The notes: generated by a model from the sequence alone, not told the origin. 9,737 nucleotides of DNA from Polyangiaceae bacterium (GCA_025936205.1 JAICTU010000353.1:1-9737), one strand, 5' to 3'; shown: positions 1 to 6,970, numbered from the stretch's first letter. Numbers and translations are program-made.

Positions 1-961
1 CGCGCTCGTCCAGCTCGCGCAACCAGCGGAACAGCTGGCGGGCGATCTGCGCCGGCTCGCTCGGCAGCGGACTGAAGTGGTCGGCCTCGACGCGCTGGCT
101 GGCGATCACCGCCACGCTGCGCCCACGGGCGCGCAGCTCGCGCGCGTCTTCCGCGAGCTGGGTGGCAAGCGCTGGGTGAGCACCTGGGGCCGGGTAGAGC
201 CACAGCTCCGCACGCGGGCTGTAGTGCCGGTACTTCATGCCCGGTGAGCGGATCCGCCCGTCGGCCTCCGGTGTGCGCAGGGCACGGCCGCAGCAGGCCT
301 CCACCTCTTCTGCCGACAGCGCGCCCGGGCGCAGCAGGATCGGCTGCTCAGCGCGGGCGTCGATCACCGTCGACTCGACACCGTGCGCGAGGTCGCCGCC
401 GTCGATGATCAGCGGCACGCGACCGCGGAGATCTTGCAGCGCGTGGCTGGCGCTGGTGGGGCTGGGCAAGCCCGAGAGGTTGGCGCTGGGCGCGGCGAGC
501 GGACCTGCGCGGCGGATCAGCGCCAACGCGAATTCGTGCCGGGGCAGGCGTACAGCGATGCTGTCGAGCCCGGCCGTGACCCAGGGCAGCTGCGCGCTCG
601 TGGGCAGCACCAGCGTGAGCGGGCCCGGCCAGAACGCCTCGGCGAGGCGCGCGGCGAGGGGCGTCATGCGTGTTCCGAGGAGCGACAGCTGGTCCAGTTC
701 CGCGACATGCGCGATCAGCGGGTTATCGAGCGGGCGCTGCTTGATGGCGAACACCGCCTCGACGGCGGCGCGGTCGAGCACCGGCGCGGCGAGGCCGTAG
801 ACCGTCTCCGTGGGCATGACCACGGGCACGCTGCGGCCGAGCCAGCCGGCGGCGCGCGCCAGCGCCGGTTCGCTGGGAATGCGCCCTGAAGCGTCGGCAA
901 ACGCCGCGAGAACTTCGGTCTGGAAGGGCTCGGCGCGGGTCAAGGCACGGCTTTTAGCCAC
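1..961 (-). CDS. tsaC: Threonylcarbamoyl-AMP synthase (Sua5/YrdC/YwlC family), 3' end cut by window
   Basis: The enzyme makes L-threonylcarbamoyladenylate from threonine, bicarbonate and ATP in the cytoplasm, the first step of the t6A37 modification of ANN-decoding tRNAs. Counting from a GTG at 961, the YrdC domain runs from about residue 25 to 225, with the signature PTETVYGLA at 50-58, KQRPLDNPL soon after, and the PSAN motif at 158-161. The linker GMKYRHYSP near residue 242 is typical of the long Sua5 type with a second, Rossmann-like domain, which begins here and is cut at the window edge after about 320 residues; probably only a few dozen residues are missing. The start is uncertain: the frame stays open into the neighbouring gene, there is no in-frame ATG ahead of the signature, and neither the GTG at 961 nor a TTG at 943 has a visible Shine-Dalgarno. 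It is divergent from glycyl-tRNA synthetase. Family is secure; the start is not. Confidence 0.93.
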   Translation of the reverse strand, partial: MAKSRALTRAEPFQTEVLAAFADASGRIPSEPALARAAGWLGRSVPVVMPTETVYGLAAPVLDRAAVEAVFAIKQRPLDNPLIAHVAELDQLSLLGTRMTPLAARLAEAFWPGPLTLVLPTSAQLPWVTAGLDSIAVRLPRHEFALALIRRAGPLAAPSANLSGLPSPTSASHALQDLRGRVPLIIDGGDLAHGVESTVIDARAEQPILLRPGALSAEEVEACCGRALRTPEADGRIRSPGMKYRHYSPRAELWLYPAPGAHPALATQLAEDARELRARGRSVAVIASQRVEADHFSPLPSEPAQIARQLFRWLRELDER

Positions 962-1047
962 GCACGGGGCCCGGGGGAAGCCGAAAGGCAGCTCAGGCGC
1001 CCAGTAGCAAATTGCCAAATCTTTGATATTACACGCCCCTAGCTCCC
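962..1047. promoter_or_regulatory. Divergent promoter region between tsaC and glyQS
   Basis: This 86-bp gap separates two divergently transcribed translation genes, so it must hold promoters for both unless one lies inside a coding region. An AT-rich pocket at about 1008-1032 stands out from the GC-rich surroundings. A TATTAC hexamer at 1027-1032 could be a -10 for the synthetase, and the overlapping TAATAT read on the minus strand (1031-1026) could be one for tsaC. No convincing -35 box is visible at 16-18 bp from either, so assignment is weak. No recognisable Shine-Dalgarno precedes the synthetase ATG. No T-box-like structure fits in so short a leader. Confidence 0.35.
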
Positions 1048-2652
1048 ATGACCGAAAAAGACTCCGACCAAGGCCTGCTCTCGAAGATCGTCTCGCTGTC
1101 CAAACGGCGGGGCTTTGTGTTTCCGAGCTCCGAAGTCTACGGCGGTTTGCGCAGCGCCTACGATTACGGGCCGCTCGGCGTCGAGCTGAAGCGCAACCTG
1201 ATGAACGAGTGGTGGAGCTCGATGGTGCACCAGCGCGAGGACATCGTCGGGCTGGATGCTTCGATCATCATGCATCCGGACGTGTGGCGCGCCAGCGGTC
1301 ACGTCGCGAACTTCTCGGACCCGCTCGTGGACTGCAAGGTGTGCGGCGAGCGCTTCCGCGCGGACAAGGCGCCCAAGGTCGCGGCCGGCAGCAAGCTCAC
1401 GATCACGCTGGGCGACAAGGAGCGCGCGCGCCAGGCGGAGGAGAAGCTGGCGCGCACCGAGGGCGTGAAGCTCGAGCGCCGCGGCAAGGAGCTGGTGGGG
1501 GCGGTCGCCGGCGATCGCGGCTATGTGTGCCCCAACTGTGGCTCGCAGTTCCTGAGCGAGGAGCGGCAGTTCAACACCATGTTCCGCTCCTTCCTGGGGG
1601 CGATCGACCCGATCGGCGGCGTGATCGAGGCCGCCAAGGCCGCGCTCGCCGAGGGCCTGGACGATGCAGCCGTGCGCAAGCGCGTGGACGAGGTGCTGAA
1701 GGAGAGCACGGTGTACCTGCGGCCGGAGACGGCGCAGGCGATGTTCGTGCAGTTCTTGAACGTGCAGCAGAGCATGTCGATGAAGCCGCCCTTCGGCATC
1801 GCGCAGATGGGCAAGAGCTTCCGCAACGAGGTGACGGTCGAGCACTTCACCTTCCGCTCCTGCGAGTTCGAGCAGATGGAGATGGAGTACTTCGTGCCGC
1901 CGGGGGAGGGGCCCAAGTACCTGGAGTACTGGAAGGAAGAGCGGTTGCGCTGGTGGAAGAGCATCGGGCTCTCCGCCGAGAACCTGCGCCTGCGCCAGCA
2001 CGGCCCGGACGAGCTCGCCCACTACAGCAACGGCTGTTTCGACGTGGAGTACAAGTTCCCCTGGGGCTGGGATGAGCTCGAAGGCATCGCCTCGCGCACC
2101 GACTACGATCTGAAGGCGCACGCGACGGGCTCGGGCAAGAAGCTGATGTACACCGACCCCGAGGCGAACGACCCGGAGACGGGCCAGAAGGGCTGGCGCT
2201 ACGTGCCGCACGTGATCGAGCCGGCTGCCGGCGCCACGCGCGGGATGCTGGCGGTGATGTGCGAATCCTACGTGGAGGAGCCCGGCAAGGAAGACGGCAA
2301 GGCCACGCGCAGCGTGCTGCGCCTGCACCCGCGGCTCGCGCCGTACAAGGTCGGTGTGCTGCCGCTGGTGAAGAAAGAGGGCATGCCCGAGGTCGCGCGG
2401 CGCATCGCGGACCAGTTCTTCAAGGCGGGCGTGAAGGCCAAGTACGACGAGCAGCACGCGATCGGGCGCCGCTACGCGCGCCACGACGAGGTGGGCACCC
2501 CCTACTGCTTGACCGTCGACGGCCAGACCGCCAGCGATGACACCGTCACGCTGCGCTATCGCGACAGCCGCCGCCAGGAACGCATCCCGGTTGCGCAAGC
2601 GCTGCAAGTCGTCCAGAACGCGCTGGCCAACTCCGATCCCACGGCGGTTTGA
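1048..2652 (+). CDS. glyQS: Glycine--tRNA ligase, single-chain (alpha2) class II type
   Basis: This enzyme charges tRNA-Gly with glycine using ATP. The 534-residue protein starts with the typical KRRGFVFPSSEVYGG segment (19-33) and DYGPLGVELK (39-48). A Cys4 zinc-type insert follows: C96/C99 (CKVC) and C161/C164 (CPNC). YLRPETAQ is at 223-230, motif 2 begins at FRNE 258-261 with EFEQME at 273-278, and motif 3 is at 391-401 with R398. FPWGWDELEGIASRTDYDL (337-355) is the glycine-site region. The C-terminal anticodon-binding domain covers about 428-528. Differences from familiar bacterial sequences: a helical insertion at about 185-221, ETAQA instead of ETAQG, and FRSCEF where FRTREF is usual. 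These make it longer than the roughly 460-residue Bacillus-type enzyme. Start: ATG fits the N-terminal alignment, although no Shine-Dalgarno is visible. It stands alone with a hairpin after the stop. Confidence 0.97.
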   Translation: MTEKDSDQGLLSKIVSLSKRRGFVFPSSEVYGGLRSAYDYGPLGVELKRNLMNEWWSSMVHQREDIVGLDASIIMHPDVWRASGHVANFSDPLVDCKVCGERFRADKAPKVAAGSKLTITLGDKERARQAEEKLARTEGVKLERRGKELVGAVAGDRGYVCPNCGSQFLSEERQFNTMFRSFLGAIDPIGGVIEAAKAALAEGLDDAAVRKRVDEVLKESTVYLRPETAQAMFVQFLNVQQSMSMKPPFGIAQMGKSFRNEVTVEHFTFRSCEFEQMEMEYFVPPGEGPKYLEYWKEERLRWWKSIGLSAENLRLRQHGPDELAHYSNGCFDVEYKFPWGWDELEGIASRTDYDLKAHATGSGKKLMYTDPEANDPETGQKGWRYVPHVIEPAAGATRGMLAVMCESYVEEPGKEDGKATRSVLRLHPRLAPYKVGVLPLVKKEGMPEVARRIADQFFKAGVKAKYDEQHAIGRRYARHDEVGTPYCLTVDGQTASDDTVTLRYRDSRRQERIPVAQALQVVQNALANSDPTAV

Positions 2653-2661
2653 GCGCCTCTA

Positions 2662-2693
2662 GAGGGCTCGGCACCCCACGGTGCTGAGCCCTC
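2662..2693. terminator. Strong stem-loop between convergent genes (glyQS and vWA lipoprotein)
   Basis: A 14-bp inverted repeat with a single mismatch (left arm 2662-2675, right arm 2680-2693, loop CCAC at 2676-2679) begins 9 bp after the glycyl-tRNA synthetase stop codon. The one mismatch is a C/T change that leaves a G-U pair on the plus-strand RNA. No run of T follows on either strand, so it is not a textbook intrinsic terminator. It may stabilise or process the 3' end, or terminate without a U-tract, as is often proposed in high-GC genomes. It would serve the synthetase first; readthrough from the convergent lipoprotein gene would meet it too. Confidence 0.6.
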
Positions 2694-2819
2694 CAGAATG
2701 TGCCCACCGCCCGGCACCGCTTCAGCTGGGAACGCAAGCGGGGTTGGGGGCCCCGGCTCCCAGGAAACAGCGCAGCGCCCGCGCCGGGAGGGCGGGGACC
2801 GGAGTCTGCGCCAGACCCC

Positions 2820-2850
2820 CAAAAAAACTAGCGCGGAATCAGCGCGTCGC
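2820..2850 (-). terminator. Weak U-tract terminator candidate at end of the vWA lipoprotein gene
   Basis: On the minus strand the TAG stop (2830-2828) is followed at once by seven T (2827-2821). Just before it, the last codons contain a GCGC...GCGC self-complementary segment that could form a 4-bp stem with a 7-nt loop. The T-run is the only one of this length in the region. The stem is too short to be persuasive alone. A second small perfect hairpin (GTCTG/CAGAC with a 3-nt loop, 2804-2816) lies just downstream. Confidence 0.35.
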
Positions 2851-4033
2851 AGGGGAAGTCGAAGGCAATCCCGCCGGTGGTCGGCAGTTTCAGCTGCTGG
2901 CAAGCGTTGCCCAGCAGCTCGATCTGCGTGCCGGTGTTCAATCGCCAGCCGTTCGGATCGTTCAGCACCAGGGGCGCGCCACCGTCGATCGTGATGTGCG
3001 CGCCCGACGCGGTCTCCGGGTTGATGTCGGCCGCACCTGCCAGGTCGAACACGCAGCTGCGGATGCCGTAGATGACCGCGTTCAGCGCATCGCCCAGCGC
3101 GATCGTGTCGGTGCCGTTCGCCTGGAAGTACTGCGCGTTGCCGCCCACGGCCGAGTACTTGCCGGGCAGGGTGCCGGCAGGATTGCTGCGGCAGCGATCG
3201 CGCAGCTGTTGCTCGTTGTTGATGCCTTGGGGGAAGGCCACGGGCTGGCCCGAGCCTGCGTTGGCCACATCGCGCAGGTGTTGCTCGGAGAGATCGGCGC
3301 GCTTCAGGCCGAACACGGTGGTGGAGATGCCCTTGCTGTAGGCGTCCTGTACGGCACCGATCACCGCGTCCATCGAGCACACGCGATCGGGGTCGTTGCA
3401 GAAGTCGGGGTCACCGTCGGTGACCAGCAGCATCACCTTGTCGCCCGGACTCGGATCGGCGAGCAGCACGGGCACCGCTTGTTGCAGCGTGGCGGCCGTG
3501 GGCGTCTCGCCCTTGTAGCTGGGCTGCTGCACGGCGTTGATGTCCGTCGCGATCCGGGCGTAGTTGTTCTTGTCGAACTTGACCTGATCCATCGCGGGAT
3601 ACAGGTCGGGGCACACGCCGCCGTTCTGGCCGGTGTACGTCACCATGCCCACGCGGATGTCGTTCTGCACTTCCTGCACCACCTGCAGAATGCCGGCCTT
3701 CATCGGCTCCCAGGTGTCGTTGGGCTTGTTGTCCCACTGGCTCGAGGAGCGATCGACCACGATCAGCGCGGTCGGAGTGCGCGATTCGAAGCCGATGGCG
3801 AGCTGACTGCAACCGACGCGCGTGGCGGCCTCGTCCCCGAAGGTGGGCCCGTTGTTGGGAAAGAGATTGTCGGCCCCGGAGTTGCCCTTGCCGGAGGTGC
3901 CCTGCGCGCCGCTCAGGTCGCTCGAGGACCCGTTGACGCCGCCGCCACCCGCGCTGCAGCCCAAAGAGCCCACGCCGGCAGCAGCGCCGAGCGCCAGCAG
4001 GGCAAAAACGGGGGAAAAACCGCGGGAAGCCAT
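2828..4033 (-). CDS. von Willebrand factor A domain lipoprotein
   Basis: Predicted secreted, membrane-anchored protein of 401 residues. The N-terminus is a lipoprotein signal: hydrophobic FALLALGAAAGVGSLGC with lipobox ending at C26. A Gly/Ser/Asn-rich linker (27-66) follows. The vWA domain begins near residue 85 and has a complete MIDAS metal site by pattern: DRSSS at 94-98 (DxSxS), T179 in the KGETPTA loop, and the TDGDPD loop at 205-210. vWA domains of this type bind protein or surface ligands through a divalent cation. Eight further Cys (75, 141, 212, 219, 281, 327, 378, 395) suggest disulphides outside the cytoplasm. The C-terminal 75 residues are not recognisable as a named domain. The start is the ATG at 4033, directly giving the signal peptide; there is no Shine-Dalgarno. 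It lies 147 bp behind the kinase on the same strand and is probably transcribed separately. The ligand is unknown. Confidence 0.9.
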   Translation of the reverse strand: MASRGFSPVFALLALGAAAGVGSLGCSAGGGGVNGSSSDLSGAQGTSGKGNSGADNLFPNNGPTFGDEAATRVGCSQLAIGFESRTPTALIVVDRSSSQWDNKPNDTWEPMKAGILQVVQEVQNDIRVGMVTYTGQNGGVCPDLYPAMDQVKFDKNNYARIATDINAVQQPSYKGETPTAATLQQAVPVLLADPSPGDKVMLLVTDGDPDFCNDPDRVCSMDAVIGAVQDAYSKGISTTVFGLKRADLSEQHLRDVANAGSGQPVAFPQGINNEQQLRDRCRSNPAGTLPGKYSAVGGNAQYFQANGTDTIALGDALNAVIYGIRSCVFDLAGAADINPETASGAHITIDGGAPLVLNDPNGWRLNTGTQIELLGNACQQLKLPTTGGIAFDFPCDALIPR

Positions 4034-4060
4034 GCCCTGACTATACGTCAGGCGACGGCG
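4034..4060 (-). promoter_or_regulatory. Palindrome overlapping a possible -10 box before the vWA lipoprotein
   Basis: A perfect inverted repeat, CCTGAC-TATAC-GTCAGG, occupies 4036-4052, ending 2 bp before the lipoprotein start codon. On the minus strand it contains TATAGT (4045-4040), close to the TATAAT consensus. A transcript starting about 7 bp downstream would begin at or next to the ATG (4033), so this could be a leaderless promoter with an operator across its -10. No matching -35 box is visible 16-18 bp further up. As RNA the repeat could instead form a small hairpin at the start codon if transcription begins farther upstream. Confidence 0.4.
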
Positions 4061-4180
4061 GCCGGCTATGGGCAGCAGTCGTCAGCCACCGGGCTTCTTG
4101 CCGCGACGCATGCGATCTGCGCGAGCGCCGGCGGAGCCCCAGAAGATCGCGTGACACCGATGTCAGGGAGTTCCCGGAAG

Positions 4181-6226
4181 TCAGCGCCGCACGGGCACCG
4201 TTCCGATGCCGGACGGCCGCTGTTGTGCGGCCGCCTCGATGACTCGGCGCAGAGTCTTGGCGTCAAATGGCTTTTCTACAATCATGTTGGATAGCCGCTG
4301 GACGGTCTCGCTCAGCTCTTGATTGAACAATCCGCCAGTGGCGAAAACGAAGCGACTGGCCAGTGTCTCGTTTTCGAGCCGGACCTGCCGATACACCTCG
4401 AGCCCGCTGAGCCCCGGCATCATCACGTCGCAGAGCACCACGTCGTAGTCTGCGCGCGCGAGCTTCTCCAGGGCTGCCTTTCCGTCGAGCGCGATGTCGA
4501 CCTCGAGCTGCCCTTCGAACAAGCGCTGCGCCGCGCGTGCCACCATCACCTCGTCATCCACAATCAACAGACGCAAGCGGCGCTGGCTGGACGGGACCTG
4601 CTCCGAGAGCGGCAACTCCAGGTCGCCGAAGGGGGCTGCCACGCACAGGAAGACGCTGAAGCGACTGCCCTTGCCCTCTTCACTGCTGACGTGGATGCGG
4701 CCGCCCATGCCGTGCACCAGGCGGTGGCAGATCGACAGGCCGAGCCCGGTACCTTCTCCCGCGGGCTTGGTCGTGAAGAAGGGCTCGAAGACCTTGGGCA
4801 GGTGAGTGGGGGAGATGCCGACGCCGGTGTCCGACACGACGATCTCCACTTCATCGGCGCCGCTCTCGGCAAGCCTGACCTCGACGCTGATCTGATTCTC
4901 GTCGGGAGCGCCTGGGGCGATCGACTGAGCCGCGTTCGTGACCAGGTTCAACATCACCTGCACGAGCCGGGTCTCGTCGCCGAGCACGTGCGGAACCTCG
5001 CTAAAATGGCGCTGGATCTTGGCGCGATGCCGGATCTCGTCAAAGGCCAGCTTGAGCGCCGCGTCCACGGCGTTGCGCGCATCGACGGACTTCAGCTCGT
5101 CTTCCGATTCCATGCGCGAGAGTGTCTTCAGGTCGCGCACGATATCGCGCACGCGCCCCGCCCCCTCCAGAGCTTCGCGCAGCGCGAGCCGTGACTCCTG
5201 ATCGATGGCGCGCTCGGCCGCGAACGACAGGTTGGACAGGATGTACGACAGCGGGTTGTTGATCTCGTGCGCGACGCCCGCCGCCATCAGCCCCAGGCTC
5301 GCCATGTGCTCCGATCGAGCGAGCTGATCCTGCAGGCTGCTGACCGAGCTGATGGTGCGTCGCAAGGTGCGGTCGGCGTCCCGCAAGGCATCGCTGGCCT
5401 CCTTGCCCACGGTGACATCCGTCAACGTGATCAGAGCCGAGCTCGCGGCGGAGGCGGGCGTGAACTCGGGGCTCACCGACACCAGCACCCAGCACACCCC
5501 GTCCGGGCGCGGCAGCCCCAGCGTCACGTTGGATTGCGGCTTGCCCTCGCGAAATACGCGATTCCAGGGCAAATCCTGCGCCCGCAACGACTCGTGTTCG
5601 GCCGAAAGCGGCTTGTGCGGGAGGCGCTCGATGTAGCAGCACCTGCGGGCGTCGAACTCGAATTCGAGGAAGGCGCGGGCCAGGCCATTACTCGCCAGCA
5701 CCACGCCGTCGCGCCCGATGCGGCAAGCGCCAACAGGAATATGGTCGAGCTCGACGAGCCGCTGCATCGAAGCCGCTGGGGCCAGTTGAGGCGAAGGGAA
5801 GGCTTCTGCATCTTCTTCCGGCGTGGTCAGCTCGACCACCTCCGCCAGCACGTAGTCCTGGCGACCCACGCTGTGCATCTGCAGCCGCATCCGGCACTTG
5901 AGCGCGGGACCTGCCAGCGGCACGAGCCAGGTGATCCACTCCAGCGGCGCGGCCTTGCGCACGTTGCGGACATGCCGCCGCCAACCGGCGATCGAGCGCG
6001 CGAACGGGTGCGCGAGCTCCAGCTCTGTGAGCGCGGCGCCATCGAGCGCGCCCGCTTCATGACCGAGCAGCGCACAGAGCTCGGGATCGACCGCCACGCA
6101 GCGCGGGGCTTTGACGTCGAGCAACGCCATCCCTCGAGTATCAGGCTGGCGCAACCCATCCCACTCGTCGCCCGCTGCCCCAGCCGCAAGAGGATCAGCA
6201 CGCGTGTCGAGTTGTGGGCTCGTCAT
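4181..6226 (-). CDS. Cytoplasmic hybrid sensor histidine kinase (PAS-PAS-HisKA-HATPase-REC)
   Basis: The 681-residue protein is a signal-sensing kinase. Two PAS-like regions (about 32-135 and 153-272) are followed by a short coiled coil and the HisKA domain, with phosphoacceptor H320 in GVAHEINNPLSYILSNL. The ATPase domain has N427/N431 (N box), DTGVG 466-470 (G1), FEPFFTTK 480-487 and GTGLGL 492-497 (G2). A C-terminal receiver carries D557/D558, phosphoacceptor D600, T630 and K652, all intact. There are no membrane segments or signal peptide, so sensing is cytoplasmic. No output domain follows the receiver, and no partner regulator lies nearby, so the receiver may act as an intermediate or a sink. 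Start: ATG at 6226 has a good Shine-Dalgarno (GGAGG, 4-nt spacing). The frame stays open upstream to 6523, but that stretch reads as a repeat-rich, kinase-unrelated peptide. Confidence 0.93.
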   Translation of the reverse strand: MTSPQLDTRADPLAAGAAGDEWDGLRQPDTRGMALLDVKAPRCVAVDPELCALLGHEAGALDGAALTELELAHPFARSIAGWRRHVRNVRKAAPLEWITWLVPLAGPALKCRMRLQMHSVGRQDYVLAEVVELTTPEEDAEAFPSPQLAPAASMQRLVELDHIPVGACRIGRDGVVLASNGLARAFLEFEFDARRCCYIERLPHKPLSAEHESLRAQDLPWNRVFREGKPQSNVTLGLPRPDGVCWVLVSVSPEFTPASAASSALITLTDVTVGKEASDALRDADRTLRRTISSVSSLQDQLARSEHMASLGLMAAGVAHEINNPLSYILSNLSFAAERAIDQESRLALREALEGAGRVRDIVRDLKTLSRMESEDELKSVDARNAVDAALKLAFDEIRHRAKIQRHFSEVPHVLGDETRLVQVMLNLVTNAAQSIAPGAPDENQISVEVRLAESGADEVEIVVSDTGVGISPTHLPKVFEPFFTTKPAGEGTGLGLSICHRLVHGMGGRIHVSSEEGKGSRFSVFLCVAAPFGDLELPLSEQVPSSQRRLRLLIVDDEVMVARAAQRLFEGQLEVDIALDGKAALEKLARADYDVVLCDVMMPGLSGLEVYRQVRLENETLASRFVFATGGLFNQELSETVQRLSNMIVEKPFDAKTLRRVIEAAAQQRPSGIGTVPVRR

Positions 6227-6230
6227 GCGG

Positions 6231-6235
6231 CCTCC
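6231..6235 (-). promoter_or_regulatory. Shine-Dalgarno deciding the kinase start
   Basis: GGAGG on the minus strand, four bases ahead of the ATG at 6226. This is one of only two clear Shine-Dalgarno sequences in the window and it argues against the in-frame upstream start at 6523. Confidence 0.75.
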
Positions 6236-6242
6236 GGTGCTC

Positions 6243-6330
6243 GTGCCCGGGGTGCGGGGTGTCCCCGCAGTGATTGTGCCCGGGGTCTGGGCTGTCCCCG
6301 CAGTGATGAATGCGCGGGGTGTGCCCGCAG
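6243..6330. repeat. 33-bp GC-rich tandem repeat in the kinase leader
   Basis: Two adjacent 33-bp units (6243-6275 and 6276-6308) match at 29 of 33 positions. A third partial copy of the core (6314-6330) matches 16 of 17 bases. The first unit contains a perfect 6-bp hairpin, GCGGGG-TGT-CCCCGC (6254-6268). In the other two copies substitutions weaken the hairpin. The array lies directly upstream of the kinase Shine-Dalgarno, within the expected 5' untranslated leader, and in frame it would encode a Thr/Gly/Pro-rich repeat. The hairpin unit recurs at 6942-6962. Confidence 0.8.
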
Positions 6331-6384
6331 GAGCGACATCACGTCCGGCACTCGACGCAGCGCGGATCGCACTCTCACTCTTTA

Positions 6385-6412
6385 CCGTATACCAGAGCTC
6401 GCCTCCGTATAC
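6385..6412 (-). promoter_or_regulatory. Possible kinase promoter with paired CCGTATAC direct repeats
   Basis: The octamer CCGTATAC occurs at 6385-6392 and again at 6405-6412, exactly 20 bp apart start to start, about two helical turns. On the minus strand the gene-proximal copy reads TGGTATACG, an extended -10-like sequence (TG-n-TATACG), in a local AT-rich pocket. The distal copy would overlap the -35 position. This could be a promoter with a repeated operator, giving a leader of roughly 150 nt that contains the tandem repeat. Confidence 0.4.
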
Positions 6413-6914
6413 ACGTGATCCATCACTCGATCGCAGCGGGTTTCGATCATGAGCGATGCGCTCCAGCCTGGCCGCACCCGCCGCAAAAGAAGCCGTACAG
6501 CGAGCAGTGCGCCGATATTTCACCTGACATGTCGCACCTTACAGACAGGGGCAGTTGGGCCTGCGCATTGCCCTGGCGCAGCGCGCAGCGCAGGTGACTC
6601 GGCGCCAAATCAGCCGGAGCGCGTGATCGGAAGCGCTGGGTGCAATCATGTCCAGCCCGCACGGATCCGCCGAGAATGCCTTCAGAACGTCACGCGCGTC
6701 GAAACATGGAGCTGCGTGTGCCAGCAAGAGCTGCGCGTGCACGACGTTCGGTTGAACACGAAGACTCGAGAGCGAGAGTCAGAAGCGAGTCGCTGTGTCG
6801 ATGTGTCGCACGGCATTGCGATCACACTTTCTACAGGGGCAGCTGCGATTTTTCTGATCGCGAGGGCGAGTGGGCGAGCCGCCTACATGGGCCACCATCC
6901 AGGGATGCGGCGCC
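6413..6914. other. About 500 bp without a convincing gene
   Basis: Open frames exist on both strands but none gives a recognisable protein, a good ribosome site or typical composition. The translated peptides are Arg/Ala/Ser-rich with no domain. The stretch shows small features only: a GCGCAGC tandem repeat at 6576-6591, an 11-bp palindrome AGCGAGTCGCT near 6784-6794, and the decamer ACAGGGGCAG at 6545-6554 and 6833-6842. No tRNA-like arm or rho-independent terminator was seen. It may be leader or spacer sequence or decayed coding DNA. Confidence 0.4.
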
Positions 6915-6962
6915 CGCAGTCGCACACTGCGAGCCGGCGCTCGGGGTGCGGGGTGTCCCCGC
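6915..6962 (-). repeat. Two hairpins after the small lipoprotein gene, one a copy of the kinase-leader repeat
   Basis: The sequence 6942-6962 is identical over 21 bp to 6248-6268 in the kinase leader and contains the same perfect GCGGGG-TGT-CCCCGC stem. Similarity continues to the left (CCGG-C/T-GCTCG) with a 5-bp gap. It starts 8 bp beyond the lipoprotein stop codon at 6971. A second perfect hairpin, CGCAGT-CGCAC-ACTGCG, is at 6915-6931. Together they could act as a 3'-end structure for the upstream operon, though no U-tract follows. Confidence 0.65.
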
Positions 6963-6970
6963 GAAGCAGC

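Noticed and set aside
1039..2607. Minus-strand open frame of 522 codons
   Set aside because: Antisense to glycyl-tRNA synthetase, which is unmistakable; the peptide is Leu/Arg/Ala/His-rich noise.
2681..4294. Plus-strand open frame of 537 codons
   Set aside because: It is antisense to the vWA lipoprotein, whose signal peptide, lipobox and MIDAS motifs are clear. The plus product is Ala/Val/Arg/His-rich with no domain; long shadow frames are expected at this GC content.
5267..6418. Plus-strand open frames at 5267-6418 and 4319-5194
   Set aside because: Both are antisense to the histidine kinase with its complete H, N, G and receiver motifs.
6227..6523. 99-codon N-terminal extension of the histidine kinase
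   Set aside because: The frame is open, but ATG 6226 has a well-placed GGAGG. The extension includes the 33-bp repeat and a probable promoter, and resembles no kinase N-terminus. Kept as an alternative only.
6539..6742. Minus-strand 67-codon frame
   Set aside because: No recognisable similarity, no Shine-Dalgarno and no conserved pattern; insufficient to call a gene.
6720..6790. tRNA-like fragment (GGTTGAACACGAA)
   Set aside because: It faintly resembles a T-arm, but the T-loop sequence is wrong and no matching acceptor, D or anticodon arms are present.
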